Below, in pieces: positions 8,875-17,708 of a stretch of DNA of 64,000 nt. Origin of the DNA: Bacteroidales bacterium UBA6366 (lineage in GTDB: Bacteria; Bacteroidota; Bacteroidia; Bacteroidales; UBA932); contig DJRG01000042.1 in NCBI GenBank assembly GCA_002438845.1, positions 62,001 through 126,000 on the forward strand, read 5' to 3'. A model generated the notes under the pieces. That model was not told the origin of the DNA, searched no databases, and was given only the letters and a program-made list of their open reading frames with translations. Numbering within the stretch: position 1 is the first letter of the stretch; every line of letters starts with the position of its first letter. Position numbers and translations under genes: made by a program.

Positions 8875-8882
8875 CAAAGGTA
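8875..8882 (-). promoter_or_regulatory. -7 element of recJ, very close to the start codon
   Basis: Minus-strand TACCTTTG matches TAnnTTTG. Transcription would begin at or within a few bases of the recJ ATG, suggesting a leaderless or nearly leaderless message. Confidence 0.45.
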
Positions 8883-8915
8883 CGGATTTAATTTCAGAAT
8901 GTGAATTAAAAGTAG

Positions 8916-8923
8916 TAATTTTG
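8916..8923 (+). promoter_or_regulatory. -7 element for lysS
   Basis: TAATTTTG matches TAnnTTTG. It would give a leader of about 125 bases before the lysS ATG at 9056; the leader contains four GAATAT-type motifs but no obvious tRNA-sensing structure. Confidence 0.5.
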
Positions 8924-9055
8924 CATATTCAGGGCGTATCTTATTCGCCGTTAGCGAAGAAGGAAACGACGGTCGCCGAAAGAATATTCCTCATTGCGTG
9001 AGACAGAAATATTCCGACCGCGAAAAATAGATTTGAATATAAAAACACAACAGAT

Positions 9056-10606
9056 ATGGCAAACATCGAACTCAGCGAGCAGGAGAGAATCAGACGAGAG
9101 TCTCTCGCAAAGTTAAGGGAATTGGGCATCAACCCTTATCCGGCACCTCTTTATCCAGTCAACGCGACCGCCAAGGAGATCGAGGCAGGTTTTGATCCTC
9201 AGAAGGGCAACTATCAGGAAGTCTGCATCGCAGGCCGTCTGATGTCCCGCAGAATCATGGGTGCGGCATCGTTCGGCGAAATCCAGGATGCCACGGGTAG
9301 GATCCAGATCTACGTCAAGAGAGACGAGATCTGCCCGGGCGAGGACAAGACGATGTACAACACAGTCTGGAAGAAGCTGCTTGACATCGGTGACATCATC
9401 GGCATCAAGGGATTCGCCTTCATCACCCAGACAGGCCAGCTCAGCGTTCACGCCAAGGAATTGACAGTCCTGAGCAAGTCCCTGAGGGTTCTCCCTATCG
9501 TAAAGGAGGTTGACGGCGTTGTCTATGACGCGTTCACCGATCCGGAGCTCCGCTACCGCCAGAGGTACGTGGATCTCATCGTGAACCCTCAGGTGAAGGA
9601 CGTTTTCGTCAAGAGAGCCCAGATCATCGCCACGATGAGGGAATATTTCAACGCGGCTGGCTGCCTTGAGGTCGAGACACCGATCCTTCAGGCCATCCCT
9701 GGTGGCGCTACAGCCCGTCCGTTCATCACCCACCACAACGCCCTCGACATCGACCTCTACATGAGGATCGCCAACGAGCTCTACCTCAAGAGACTCATCG
9801 TCGGTGGCTACAACGGTGTCTACGAGTTCGCCAAGGACTTCCGCAACGAGGGTATGGACAAGACCCACAACCCTGAGTTCACCTGTATGGAGATCTACGT
9901 GGCCTACAAGGACTACATCTGGATGATGGACTTCGTGGAGAAGATGCTCGAAAAGATCGCCCTCAAACTGCACGGCACCACAGTCGTGAAGATCGGCGAC
10001 AAGGAGATCGACTTCAAGGCCGGCTACCGCAGACTGCCTATTCTTGAAGCCATTAAGGAATATGCCGGTGTGGATGTGAAGGGCATGGGAGTTGACGAGC
10101 TGCGCGAGACATGCAAGAAACTGAATGTCGAGTTCGAGCCTTCGATGGGTGTCGGCAAGTTGATCGACGCCATATTCGGAGAATATTGCGAGGAGCATCT
10201 CATCGAGCCTACATTCATCATCGACTACCCTGTCGAGATGTCTCCGCTGACAAAGAGGCATCGCGAGGATCCTACCCTTACGGAGAGGTTCGAGCTGTTC
10301 GTCTGCGGCAAGGAGCTCGCGAACGCATATTCAGAGCTCAACGACCCTATCGACCAGCTGGAGAGGTTCGAAGAGCAGGCTGCCCTCAAGAGCCACGGAG
10401 ACGACGAGGCGATGTTCATCGACTACGACTTCGTGCGCGCCCTTGAATATGGCATGCCACCTACCTCCGGTCTCGGAATGGGCATCGACCGCTTGACCAT
10501 GTTCATGACCGGCCAGACGACCATCCAGGATGTGCTTTTCTTCCCTCAGATGCGTCCTGAGAAGATCGTGAAGAGCGACAAGGGCGCCGAGGCGACAGAG
10601 GAATAA
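9056..10606 (+). CDS. lysS: Lysyl-tRNA synthetase, class II
   Basis: 516 residues. An N-terminal OB-fold ([21 protein letters not shown]) is followed by class II motifs: motif 2 [23 protein letters not shown] and motif 3 [23 protein letters not shown] and the GGATARPF loop are typical of bacterial LysS. It charges tRNA-Lys. The gene is monocistronic: its own promoter upstream and a strong terminator about 20 bases after the stop. All EY dipeptides I checked in it (EYFNAAG, EYAGVD, EYCEEH, EYGMPP) are written GAA TAT, part of the motif reported under findings. Confidence 0.97.
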   Translation: MANIELSEQERIRRESLAKLRELGINPYPAPLYPVNATAKEIEAGFDPQKGNYQEVCIAGRLMSRRIMGAASFGEIQDATGRIQIYVKRDEICPGEDKTMYNTVWKKLLDIGDIIGIKGFAFITQTGQLSVHAKELTVLSKSLRVLPIVKEVDGVVYDAFTDPELRYRQRYVDLIVNPQVKDVFVKRAQIIATMREYFNAAGCLEVETPILQAIPGGATARPFITHHNALDIDLYMRIANELYLKRLIVGGYNGVYEFAKDFRNEGMDKTHNPEFTCMEIYVAYKDYIWMMDFVEKMLEKIALKLHGTTVVKIGDKEIDFKAGYRRLPILEAIKEYAGVDVKGMGVDELRETCKKLNVEFEPSMGVGKLIDAIFGEYCEEHLIEPTFIIDYPVEMSPLTKRHREDPTLTERFELFVCGKELANAYSELNDPIDQLERFEEQAALKSHGDDEAMFIDYDFVRALEYGMPPTSGLGMGIDRLTMFMTGQTTIQDVLFFPQMRPEKIVKSDKGAEATEE

Positions 10607-10626
10607 TCAATTTTGAATATTCAGGG

Positions 10627-10664
10627 AGGGTGACTGCGACCGCTATGTCCGAGTCACCCTTTTT
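10627..10664 (+). terminator. Rho-independent terminator of lysS
   Basis: AGGGTGACT (10627-10635) pairs with AGTCACCCT (10652-10660), followed by TTTT. Confidence 0.85.
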
Positions 10665-10765
10665 GATATCAGAAACACCATGAAAGCGACCAACTTTCCT
10701 TTTCGTATGGTGCCATCACATTCCACCGTCATTCCAGACAGTCGAAAAACATAGTCATTTTTATT

Positions 10766-11575
10766 ATGAGAATCGAGAACATCACATCTGCTCAGAACCA
10801 GAAGATCAAGGAGTTGCTGGCGCTTCAGGAGAAGTCGAAACTGAGACGGTCGGAAAGGTTGTTTGTGGTCGAAGGCCGCAGGGAACTCGGTCACTGCCTT
10901 GACGCCGGATTCGTTCCGAAGACTCTGTTCATCTGCGGAGAGCTGCTGACAGAAGAGGAACTGAACGACCTTCTTGGCAAGGCGGAAAGGCTGAATCCGA
11001 AAGTCGGCGTTGTCCAGGTTCTGTACGAGCTCTATGGCAAGATAGCCTACAGGGGCGGCACGGAAGGTGTCATCGCCGAAATGGAGTTTCGTGAAAGGAC
11101 TCTGGACAGCCTGATACTCAGCAGGAATCCGCTCGTCATAGTGCTTGAGGGCGTGGAGAAGCCCGGCAACCTCGGTGCCGTCCTCAGAAGCGCCGATGCC
11201 GCCGGAGCCGATGCCGTCATCATCTGCGACCCTTTGACAGACCTCTATAACCCGAACCTCATCAGGGCCAGCATCGGTGCCGTGTTCTCCAGACAAGTGG
11301 CAGTCGCTTCCTCCGAAGAGACCATCGCATGGCTCAAAGACAAACATATTCAGATACTCACCGCGCAGCTTCAGGACTCTTCCCTGTACTACGACACCGA
11401 CATGAAGAAGCCGACCGCCATCGTGATGGGTACCGAGTCCACAGGCCTGACCGACATCTGGCGGAAGGCTGCCGACGCCCACATCCGCATCCCGATGCTC
11501 GGAGCCCTCGACTCCCTCAACGTCTCCGTCTCCGCCGCCATCCTCCTCTTCGAAGCCCTCCGCCAGAGGCAGTAA
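10766..11575 (+). CDS. SpoU/TrmH-family RNA 2'-O-methyltransferase
   Basis: 269 residues. The N-terminal substrate-binding domain (ITSAQNQKIKELLALQEKSK, RLFVVEGRRELGHCLDAG) is followed by a SPOUT knot domain with the usual three motifs: NPLVIVLEGVEKPGNLGAVLRSADAAGAD, AIVMGTESTGLTDIW and IPMLGALDSLNVSVSAAILLFE. The enzymes methylate a ribose 2'-hydroxyl in rRNA or tRNA using S-adenosylmethionine; the exact target cannot be told from sequence. It stands alone between the lysS terminator and a promoter-like TAAATTTG downstream. Confidence 0.9.
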   Translation: MRIENITSAQNQKIKELLALQEKSKLRRSERLFVVEGRRELGHCLDAGFVPKTLFICGELLTEEELNDLLGKAERLNPKVGVVQVLYELYGKIAYRGGTEGVIAEMEFRERTLDSLILSRNPLVIVLEGVEKPGNLGAVLRSADAAGADAVIICDPLTDLYNPNLIRASIGAVFSRQVAVASSEETIAWLKDKHIQILTAQLQDSSLYYDTDMKKPTAIVMGTESTGLTDIWRKAADAHIRIPMLGALDSLNVSVSAAILLFEALRQRQ

Positions 11576-11626
11576 AAACAGAGCCCTCCTATTTCCATTT
11601 GCTCATAGTTCTCTCGGGATTTATTG

Positions 11627-11634
11627 TAAATTTG
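11627..11634 (+). promoter_or_regulatory. Promoter-like -7 element upstream of the hairpin-repeat leader
   Basis: TAAATTTG matches TAnnTTTG. A transcript from here would have a leader of over 300 bases, including the repeats at 11705-11935, before the DUF2721 gene at 11959. Confidence 0.45.
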
Positions 11635-11704
11635 CAGTAAATCCCGAATATTTTATAGGAACAGCCTTATAAACAAGCAAATAACCAAAGGATATGACGA
11701 CATG

Positions 11705-11935
11705 TTTTCTCTGCGCATAGAATAACCGGTGCGTGGAAAGATCAGTCTGACGCACGGTAAATTAGTTGATGGATGGTCGGTGAGTGGAAATGCCGTCGAG
11801 ACGCACGGTCGGTCGATAAATGGATACCGGTGCGTGGAAATGCACCTTAGGCGCACAGAAACAATGGGAGCCAACGTTTGGGTTGAAATTTGCAACGGGG
11901 TGGATGGTCGGCCGGCACGGGGTCGGTGCGGACTG
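11705..11935 (+). repeat. Three (possibly four) hairpin-forming repeats with ~50-base period
   Basis: The 380-base stretch between the methylase gene and the DUF2721 gene has no credible protein gene. CGGTGCGTGG at 11727, CGGTGAGTGG at 11778 and CGGTGCGTGG at 11828 are spaced 51 and 50 bases apart, each followed by AAA. Each is paired with a downstream partner, GACGCACGG at about 11749 and 11800 and GGCGCACAG at about 11850. GTGCGT and ACGCAC are complementary, so each unit can fold into a hairpin. A degenerate further unit (GGCACGGGGTCGGTGCGG) ends near 11931. Possible readings are a structured mRNA leader, a small RNA, or protein-binding iterons. Confidence 0.6.
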
Positions 11936-11958
11936 AATAACCTTAAGATGATTGCGTT

Positions 11959-12354
11959 ATGGAAGAATTCTCTTTAGTGACTCCTACGTTGCTGTTCTCA
12001 GCCGTGTCTCTGATTATGCTTGCTTACACCAACCGTTTTCTGTCATACGCTCAGTTGGTGCGAAATCTCAAGGATAAATATGTAAAAGATAGGTCAGAGG
12101 TAACGGCAGCACAGATCGCGAATCTCCGTAAAAGGCTGAACCTGACCCGGAACATGCAGATTCTTGGAATCACAAGCCTGTTCTGCTGCGTCGTGTCAAT
12201 GTTCTTCTGCTTCATCAGCCTGAGGATCACAGCGATCATCATCTTCGGAATCGCCCTGCTGCTACTGATCTCATCCCTCGGCCTCTCAATCCGCGAGCTG
12301 GTCATCTCCACCAAGGCGCTGGAGATTCACCTCAACGATCTGGAGCACAAATAA
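11959..12354 (+). CDS. DUF2721-family membrane protein
   Basis: 131 residues. One N-terminal membrane segment (TPTLLFSAVSLIMLAYTNRFL), a basic cytoplasmic stretch, then two segments (ILGITSLFCCVVSMFFCFISL and ITAIIIFGIALLLLISSLGLSI), and a short polar tail. The arrangement and the SIRELVISTKALEIHL end match DUF2721, a family without an assigned function. It follows the hairpin-repeat leader and precedes the dispersed repeat at 12384; no operon partner is evident. Confidence 0.7.
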   Translation: MEEFSLVTPTLLFSAVSLIMLAYTNRFLSYAQLVRNLKDKYVKDRSEVTAAQIANLRKRLNLTRNMQILGITSLFCCVVSMFFCFISLRITAIIIFGIALLLLISSLGLSIRELVISTKALEIHLNDLEHK

Positions 12355-12383
12355 TGAAAGATTCAGTAGCAGGAGATCTTTCG

Positions 12384-12440
12384 AGTCGCTTCGACAGGCT
12401 CAGCGACCGGAGACTCAGCAACAGTAGGTTCAGCGACCAG
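12384..12440. repeat. Dispersed CTTCGACAGGCTCAG element, intergenic copy
   Basis: The copy reads GTCGCTTCGACAGGCTCAG followed by CGACCGG, and a partial second copy (GGTTCAGCGACC) follows. It lies between converging genes. The same core appears in ssb and, as inverted pairs, in three further genes. Confidence 0.8.
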
Positions 12441-12445
12441 ACTAT

Positions 12446-13372
12446 CTAGAAAACGACCTCGGACATGGCTTTGAGGTCGGGCTGGTGGCCGGTCATGATG
12501 GAGTAGCCGGTCAGGGCTTGGTATAGAAGCCAGCGGCGGCCGGAGATGTAGGTGCAGTCGGCGGAGGCGAGTTTCATCCGGGCCTCATCATCGAAAGACG
12601 GAGTCTTGTAGTTCGCCTCAAGGATTACCTTTCTCTGGCCGGAATCCTCACAGGCGAAATCATCGGCGGTAAACTCAGCAATCTCGGGCAGGGCCATCGG
12701 CAGGGTGTAGATCACAAGGTCGCACTCCTTGACGGCCTCCTTGAAATCGGAGATAGGGTCCGGAAGGAAGCCATATTCCTGCATGGAATCGGCGATCGCC
12801 TGTGCCTTTTCGGGTGTGCGGTTCATCAGGATGGTGGCGAATCCAAGTTCCGCGGCGGCCACGGCGGCGGCCCTTCCAGCTCCACCGCAACCGACCACAA
12901 GTGCCTGTGGCTGACGGTTGAACGTGCGGTTCAGTGTCATCAGGAAAAACTGGTGCATCTTCACGAAAAACTTGTCCCCGAAATTACCGATAAACTCCTC
13001 GACAATGCCAGGGAAATATGCCTCGACAACCGCCGTCACGATTCCTGTGAAGTCCGAATTGTACGCCTCGATGCCATTGGAGCCCTTCACCAGAAGGTTT
13101 GTCGCCCCGATGCGCGCGGCCGGTCCGGAAATAGCACCCTCTCCCTTGCGAGCCATCTCCAGAACCTTTGAATATGCCTGTTCCTTGAAAGGAGCGGTGA
13201 CATTGACGGCGGCATATTCATCAACAAACCTTTGGAAGGAAGCCTCAAAATCAGCACCTTCGATCAGGTCGTATGAATATTCACCATCCTTCACGCCTTT
13301 GTACGCCGCCTCGAAAAGCGCCGGACTGCCGGATCCCTTGATCGGATCGCCTATGAGACCATATTTCGCCAT
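12446..13372 (-). CDS. aroE: Shikimate dehydrogenase-like protein
   Basis: About 308 residues. The N-terminal substrate domain has KGSGSPALFEAAYKG (SxS motif), NVTAPFKEQA with the catalytic Lys, and NSDFTG with the partner Asp. The NADP-binding domain has ALVVGCGGAGRAAAVAAAELG and MNRTPEKA. The enzyme reduces 3-dehydroshikimate to shikimate in aromatic amino acid synthesis, which would also feed tyrosine to the pigment cluster. About 40 residues (PGIVEEFIGNFGDKFFVKMH and onward) are inserted between the two domains compared with E. coli AroE, as in other Bacteroidetes. Start ATG 13372 (gaatATGgcg) is preferred to the ATG two codons earlier. Confidence 0.88.
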   Translation of the reverse strand: MAKYGLIGDPIKGSGSPALFEAAYKGVKDGEYSYDLIEGADFEASFQRFVDEYAAVNVTAPFKEQAYSKVLEMARKGEGAISGPAARIGATNLLVKGSNGIEAYNSDFTGIVTAVVEAYFPGIVEEFIGNFGDKFFVKMHQFFLMTLNRTFNRQPQALVVGCGGAGRAAAVAAAELGFATILMNRTPEKAQAIADSMQEYGFLPDPISDFKEAVKECDLVIYTLPMALPEIAEFTADDFACEDSGQRKVILEANYKTPSFDDEARMKLASADCTYISGRRWLLYQALTGYSIMTGHQPDLKAMSEVVF

Positions 13373-13638
13373 ATTCATAAATTCTTTTGAAAAGCAATAA
13401 AATTCCGATTACTTTTGACAGGTGCGAAGTTAGCAAACCGCATGACATTCTGCAAATCATAATAGCCATTCACCACTTCCATTTTTTATGGGAATACGGA
13501 ATATTTTGACTAACTTGCAATGCTTTGGGCCGGCCGTTGCGGCAACTGTTCTTCGCGAGATGATGCGTGGAATCTGGACGTTTGCCGCAAGGAGGTTCAA
13601 TCAAGGCGCATTTTAACATAACTAAACGACTTAAGATC

Positions 13639-14313
13639 ATGTCACTGAACAAAGTAATGCTGATCGGTAACGTTGGAAAAGACCCGGAAGTACGTTACCT
13701 TGATGGAAACAACAACCCTAATTCAGGAAGCACGAAGGTGGCGACGTTCACCCTCGCGACGACTGAACGCTATCGTGACCGCAATGGAGAACTTCGAGAG
13801 AACACGGAATGGCACAACATCGTGGCCTGGAGGAATTCGGCAGACGTGGCGGAAAAATACATCCGCAAAGGCACTCAGGTTTACATTGAAGGCAAGCTGA
13901 GGACTCGGTCGTGGACTGACCAAACGGGCAACAAGAGGTACACCACGGAGGTCACAGTGGACAATCTTCAGCTTCTGGGCAGGAAATCGGACAATCCTGG
14001 AGCGCAGGATGGTGGACAGGGGTACGGACAGGCCCAGGGAGGTTATAATGCAGGACAGCAGGGTGGCTACCAACAGCAAGGCCAAGGGTACGGGCAGCCG
14101 GCCCTTCGACAGGCTCAGGGACCGGCGGGCGGTCCGGCTCAAGGTCCGGCGTACGCTCAGCCTCAGTACCAGCAGGGCGGCTATCAACCATCACAACAGC
14201 CTACGCAGCAGACAGGTTATCAGCAGCAGGTTCAGCAGCCACAGCAGCAGACTCCTGTGAATCCTATCGAAGTCGCCGCTGCGGACATGCCACAGGATGA
14301 CCTTCCGTTCTAG
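13639..14313 (+). CDS. ssb: Single-stranded DNA-binding protein
   Basis: 224 residues. The OB-fold occupies residues 1-110 (NKVMLIGNVGKDPEVRYL, TEWHNIVAWRNSADVAEKYI, YIEGKLRTRSW). A Gly/Gln-rich flexible linker follows, ending in the acidic tip DMPQDDLPF that recruits partner proteins. The start at 13639 puts MSLNKVMLIG at the N-terminus; upstream in-frame codons give no homologous residues. The linker contains a copy of a dispersed DNA repeat, translated as LRQAQGPAGG, which preserves frame and lies where sequence is unconstrained. Confidence 0.95.
   Translation: MSLNKVMLIGNVGKDPEVRYLDGNNNPNSGSTKVATFTLATTERYRDRNGELRENTEWHNIVAWRNSADVAEKYIRKGTQVYIEGKLRTRSWTDQTGNKRYTTEVTVDNLQLLGRKSDNPGAQDGGQGYGQAQGGYNAGQQGGYQQQGQGYGQPALRQAQGPAGGPAQGPAYAQPQYQQGGYQPSQQPTQQTGYQQQVQQPQQQTPVNPIEVAAADMPQDDLPF
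14102..14125. repeat. Dispersed CTTCGACAGGCTCAG element inside the ssb linker
   Basis: CCCTTCGACAGGCTCAGGGA followed by CCGG is translated in frame as LRQAQGP. This is the same core as the intergenic copy near 12.4 kb and the inverted pairs at 31.8, 33.1 and 58.8 kb. Confidence 0.85.
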
Positions 14314-14424
14314 TTTCCGCCATGGTCTTTGAGCAATTTCTTTTCGTCACGAATGATTAACAAAAATAATTGCGACGAAGTCCAAACTGTTTTTAAGGAA
14401 TATACAAAACGAATATTATCAGAT

Positions 14425-15690
14425 ATGAGTTCAAAACTTGACGTAGTCCTTGGCCTCCAGTGGGGAGACGAAGGAAAAGGTAAGATTGTGGATGTGCTTG
14501 CAGGCCGTTATCCGGCTGTTGCGAGATTCCAGGGTGGCCCGAACGCCGGACATTCCCTGCATTTCGACGGCAAGAACTTCGTGGTCCGCAGCATTCCTTC
14601 AGGAATATTCCGTGAAGGCTCCACCAACATCATCGGAAGCGGTGTCGTTCTGGATCCGATCACTCTGCGAGAGGAATGTGCGAATGTGGAGAAGATGAAC
14701 ATCAACCCGAAAGAGAAGCTGTTCATCTCCAAGAAGGCCAACCTGATCCTTCCTACCCACAGGCTTCTGGACGCGGCTTACGAGGCGGCTGCCGGAAAAG
14801 GCAAGATCGGTTCCACCCTCAAGGGCATCGGGCCGACCTACACCGACAAGATCAGCAGACATGGCCTGAGGGTCGGTGACATCCTCGCCCCTGATTTCAA
14901 GGAAAGATTCGAGAAACTCAAGGCCAGACATATTCAATTGCTCTCAGATCTGCACTTCGAGTGTGATCCAGCCAAGGACGAGGCCGAGTGGATGAGCGCC
15001 ATCGAGTTCCTGAAGGAATTCCAACTGATTGACTGCGAGTATTTCGTGAACAAATGGCTGGAAGACAAGCCGATGCTTGCCGAAGGAGCGCAGGGATCGA
15101 TGCTTGACATCGACTACGGTTCCTATCCGTTCGTGACATCATCCTCCACCACAGTCGGCGGAGTCTGCACCGGACTTGGAGTCGCCCCGTCAAAGATCGG
15201 ACACATCTATGGAATATTCAAGGCCTACTGCACCCGCGTGGGCAGCGGCCCGTTCCCGACAGAGTTGTTCGACGAGACAGGTGAGAGGCTCCGTCAGGTC
15301 GGACATGAGTTCGGGGCGGTCACAGGTCGTCCTCGCCGCTGCGGCTGGCTGGATCTCGTGGCGCTGAAGTACACCGTGATGATTGACGGCGTGACCGACC
15401 TCATCATGATGAAGTCCGACTGCCTGGACGATTTCGAGACCATCAAGGTCTGCACCTCCTACAAGGTGGACGGCAAGGAGACCGATCAGGTTCCGTTCGA
15501 CATTGCCGCCCAGATCGAGCCTGTTTACACCGAGTTCCCAGGTTGGAAGAAAGACCTCACCGGAATCCGCAAGGAAAGCGAACTTCCGCAGGAATTCAAG
15601 AACTACATCAAGTTCATGGAAGACTATCTCGGCGTGCCGATCAGCATAATCTCCCTCGGACCTGACCGCGAGGCCACAATCGAACGCTAA
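14425..15690 (+). CDS. purA: Adenylosuccinate synthetase
   Basis: 421 residues. QWGDEGKGKIVDVLA (P-loop), GGPNAGHS with the catalytic His, GIGPTYTDKI, LAEGAQGSMLDIDYGSYPFVTSS and VTGRPRRCGWLDL are the family signatures. It joins IMP and aspartate with GTP to make adenylosuccinate, the first committed step to AMP. ATG 14425 gives the usual N-terminus; an upstream ATG at 14329 would add 32 unconserved residues. A strong terminator follows 20 bases after the stop. Confidence 0.97.
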   Translation: MSSKLDVVLGLQWGDEGKGKIVDVLAGRYPAVARFQGGPNAGHSLHFDGKNFVVRSIPSGIFREGSTNIIGSGVVLDPITLREECANVEKMNINPKEKLFISKKANLILPTHRLLDAAYEAAAGKGKIGSTLKGIGPTYTDKISRHGLRVGDILAPDFKERFEKLKARHIQLLSDLHFECDPAKDEAEWMSAIEFLKEFQLIDCEYFVNKWLEDKPMLAEGAQGSMLDIDYGSYPFVTSSSTTVGGVCTGLGVAPSKIGHIYGIFKAYCTRVGSGPFPTELFDETGERLRQVGHEFGAVTGRPRRCGWLDLVALKYTVMIDGVTDLIMMKSDCLDDFETIKVCTSYKVDGKETDQVPFDIAAQIEPVYTEFPGWKKDLTGIRKESELPQEFKNYIKFMEDYLGVPISIISLGPDREATIER

Positions 15691-15710
15691 GCGAAAGAGA
15701 CACTTACAAC

Positions 15711-15752
15711 AAGCCCCCGAAAGCAAGAAAGTACTTCCGGGGGCTTGTTTTA
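15711..15752 (+). terminator. Rho-independent terminator of purA
   Basis: AAGCCCCCGAAAG at the start and CTTCCGGGGGCTT at 15734-15747 form a long GC-rich stem, followed by GTTTTA. It may also serve the converging minus-strand operon. Confidence 0.85.
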
Positions 15753-15766
15753 TGAATATGCGGCTG

Positions 15767-16717
15767 TTACAGATTGACCGTCAGACCGACTGCCCAATGC
15801 TTGAATTCAGGCCAGTAGTCAGTGTCCATGATATTCATCGGAGAATATTTCGCGTAGACACCCACATCCCTGAAATTGAGCTGGAACATCAAGTCAACCG
15901 TGGCGAGGTTGCAGTGTGCCCTCTTGTACTTGTCCTTCTGCTTTTCATCGTTCAGTCTGTATTTGTTGACAATCGAACTGTAAGCGTTAAGGTTCACGAC
16001 AGGGCCGATTGTAAATCCGAAACCTGAGGCGATGTTGCAACTGTACATGATAGGGAAAGTGACGCTGAACACCCTGAGTTTGGAGACTTTAGGATCAGAA
16101 TGTTTCGGCCATTCAACATTAGGGTGAATGATTCCCTCATCATCTTTATACATCATTCCCTTGGTCATAGAGAAGTTCTTCCAGTTGAGACCGACACCAT
16201 AAGAGAATAGATGGCGGCCTGAATCGGAGCGAAAATCGTTGGAGTTGAGATACAAGAATATCTCATAGGATCGTTGAGTCTTGAAATTCATAACGTCCGA
16301 ATCAGTTGAAATCAACGCAAAACCGAAATTGCCGGGATTCAGCATCTTGTCCCAGTCAACAGGCTCTTTCTTCAGCTTGCGGTAGAAAGGCACACTAAAG
16401 TCAAAGCGTTGGGAATCAGAATTCGCTTTCCTCTTTTTGTTGTCGTTGATGACAATCTTTGTCTCGCCAGGGTTATATTCATCCTTACGGCTATACTTGA
16501 ACGACTTGTCAGACTCTGATCCGTAGATTGTCACAGTCTGTGGATTACTCTTGTTTGATCCGCATAGCTTGACCGAATCCGGTGAATAAACGATAACCAG
16601 AGAGTCCGACAGATAATTCAACTTCTTTCCATCCACGTTGACACGTGGGCGAATCTGCGCGGAAGCCATAGACGCACATACGAGCGTCATTAATACAAAT
16701 ACTATTATCTTTTTCAT
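15767..16717 (-). CDS. Outer-membrane beta-barrel protein, last gene of the sigma-factor operon
   Basis: 316 residues with a clear signal peptide (MKKIIVFVLMTLVCASMASA). After a variable, charged N-terminal region come alternating hydrophobic strands: RSYEIFLYLNSNDF, RHLFSYGVGLNWKNFSM, FGFTIGPVVNLNAYSS, LMFQLNFRDVGVYAKYSP and a final HWAVGLTVNL. This is the pattern of Bacteroidetes barrel proteins. I do not recognise a specific family. It follows the DUF-type secreted gene by about 12 bases and is probably the structural target of the ECF sigma system upstream. Confidence 0.65.
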   Translation of the reverse strand: MKKIIVFVLMTLVCASMASAQIRPRVNVDGKKLNYLSDSLVIVYSPDSVKLCGSNKSNPQTVTIYGSESDKSFKYSRKDEYNPGETKIVINDNKKRKANSDSQRFDFSVPFYRKLKKEPVDWDKMLNPGNFGFALISTDSDVMNFKTQRSYEIFLYLNSNDFRSDSGRHLFSYGVGLNWKNFSMTKGMMYKDDEGIIHPNVEWPKHSDPKVSKLRVFSVTFPIMYSCNIASGFGFTIGPVVNLNAYSSIVNKYRLNDEKQKDKYKRAHCNLATVDLMFQLNFRDVGVYAKYSPMNIMDTDYWPEFKHWAVGLTVNL

Positions 16718-16728
16718 ATCAATTGGTT

Positions 16729-17271
16729 TTATCTTTTCTTAAACATATAATTAAGATCGTCCATCGTGGCCTTGCCTCTCAGATAAACCACTGTGACATA
16801 CGCCTTTTTGAACGGCCCTTTAGCTTTCTCGTCCAAGATATATCCAGTTACCTCACGAGGGGGATCACCGGGAAGTCCACCGAAAGTCATTACCTCATCC
16901 GTGATCTTTTTCGCCTGAAAGCACACATACATATTCTCGCGAGTTCCCTTGACGGGAATCCTAAGAATTGCGTAATTGAGTTGCCCGCCAACATAATCAA
17001 TCTTTGTGTCTTCGGCACCGTTTACCGCATCAGCCTCGATCAGTCTTGCGATTCTTGCGATCATTTTGGCGTTGGCCTTGAAACTGATGCTGCGGAAATA
17101 TTTCAACCGATACGGTCTCAATTCGCTGCCGGTAACAATACTCTCGGAGACATCACGTACACCGGACATTTCCCGGAACAGACTGTCAATCTGAAGTCCT
17201 TCCTGCGCGCGTGCCGGAAGCAGGGTCAACAAGCACAGCGCAACTATCAAAATTACTTTTCGTCTCATCAT
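16729..17271 (-). CDS. Secreted protein of unknown function (DUF4252/DUF6108-like context)
   Basis: 180 residues with signal peptide MMRRKVILIVALCLLTLLPARAQ. The mature part is mixed alpha/beta: a helical SKANAKMIARIARLIE-type segment, then strands KIDYVGGQLNYAILRIP and NMYVCFQAKK. Size, secretion and placement behind an ECF sigma/anti-sigma pair resemble Bacteroidetes DUF4252 or DUF6108 proteins, but I cannot assign the family by eye. Its ATG overlaps the stop of the anti-sigma gene (ATGA), which suggests translational coupling. Confidence 0.6.
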   Translation of the reverse strand: MMRRKVILIVALCLLTLLPARAQEGLQIDSLFREMSGVRDVSESIVTGSELRPYRLKYFRSISFKANAKMIARIARLIEADAVNGAEDTKIDYVGGQLNYAILRIPVKGTRENMYVCFQAKKITDEVMTFGGLPGDPPREVTGYILDEKAKGPFKKAYVTVVYLRGKATMDDLNYMFKKR

Positions 17272-17708
17272 TTTCCGAATATTTCATTTAACTGTTCATC
17301 CACATCCGTTCCGCCGGAGAAAAGGTCGGCAAGGATGCCATCGACGTCGTTCATTACGACCTCCTTGTCTGTCACCTTCTGCCCTCCGACATACGAGACG
17401 CAGATGTTTTCCTTATTATAGACATTCACCCCGATAGTTATGAATATACCGGCGCACACGGCGGCCACAGCGACCCGAAGCCATGCGGAGCCATGCCTGC
17501 GGATGCCTTTTCGGGAATATTCATCCGCTTCCTTCCGTGAAAGGGACTTGCCGACGGCGAAGTAACCCATCACGGCGCGCGCTTCGTCATATTCAGAGGC
17601 CTGTCCTTCCGGAGAGGTGAGAGAAGCCTTGAGCTTCAGTTCCTCGGCTTCGGAAAGGGTTCCCTCGAAGTACCTGTCAATATATTCATTGATCCTATTC
17701 ATCTTCAT
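17268..17708 (-). CDS. Anti-sigma factor-like membrane protein
   Basis: 146 residues. An N-terminal cytoplasmic helical region (NRINEYIDRYFEGTLSEAEELKLKASL) is like the sigma-binding part of Bacteroidetes anti-sigma factors. A single membrane segment (WLRVAVAAVCAGIFITIGVNVY) leads to a short periplasmic tail. It overlaps the end of the ECF sigma gene by 14 bases, the usual cognate arrangement. It would hold the sigma factor at the membrane until released by an envelope signal. Confidence 0.75.
   Translation of the reverse strand: MKMNRINEYIDRYFEGTLSEAEELKLKASLTSPEGQASEYDEARAVMGYFAVGKSLSRKEADEYSRKGIRRHGSAWLRVAVAAVCAGIFITIGVNVYNKENICVSYVGGQKVTDKEVVMNDVDGILADLFSGGTDVDEQLNEIFGK

Noticed and set aside
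9113..10261. Minus-strand open frame of 382 codons opposite lysS
   Set aside because: Antisense shadow of lysS caused by codon bias; composition (Val/Asp/Leu/His-rich) is not protein-like.
11705..11935. Possible CRISPR array
   Set aside because: Only three or four units, imperfect repeats, intervals that resemble one another, and no cas genes in the window.
11653..11977. Small open frames on both strands across the hairpin repeats
   Set aside because: They merely translate the repeats; the 51/50-base spacing breaks peptide periodicity and no homology is recognised.
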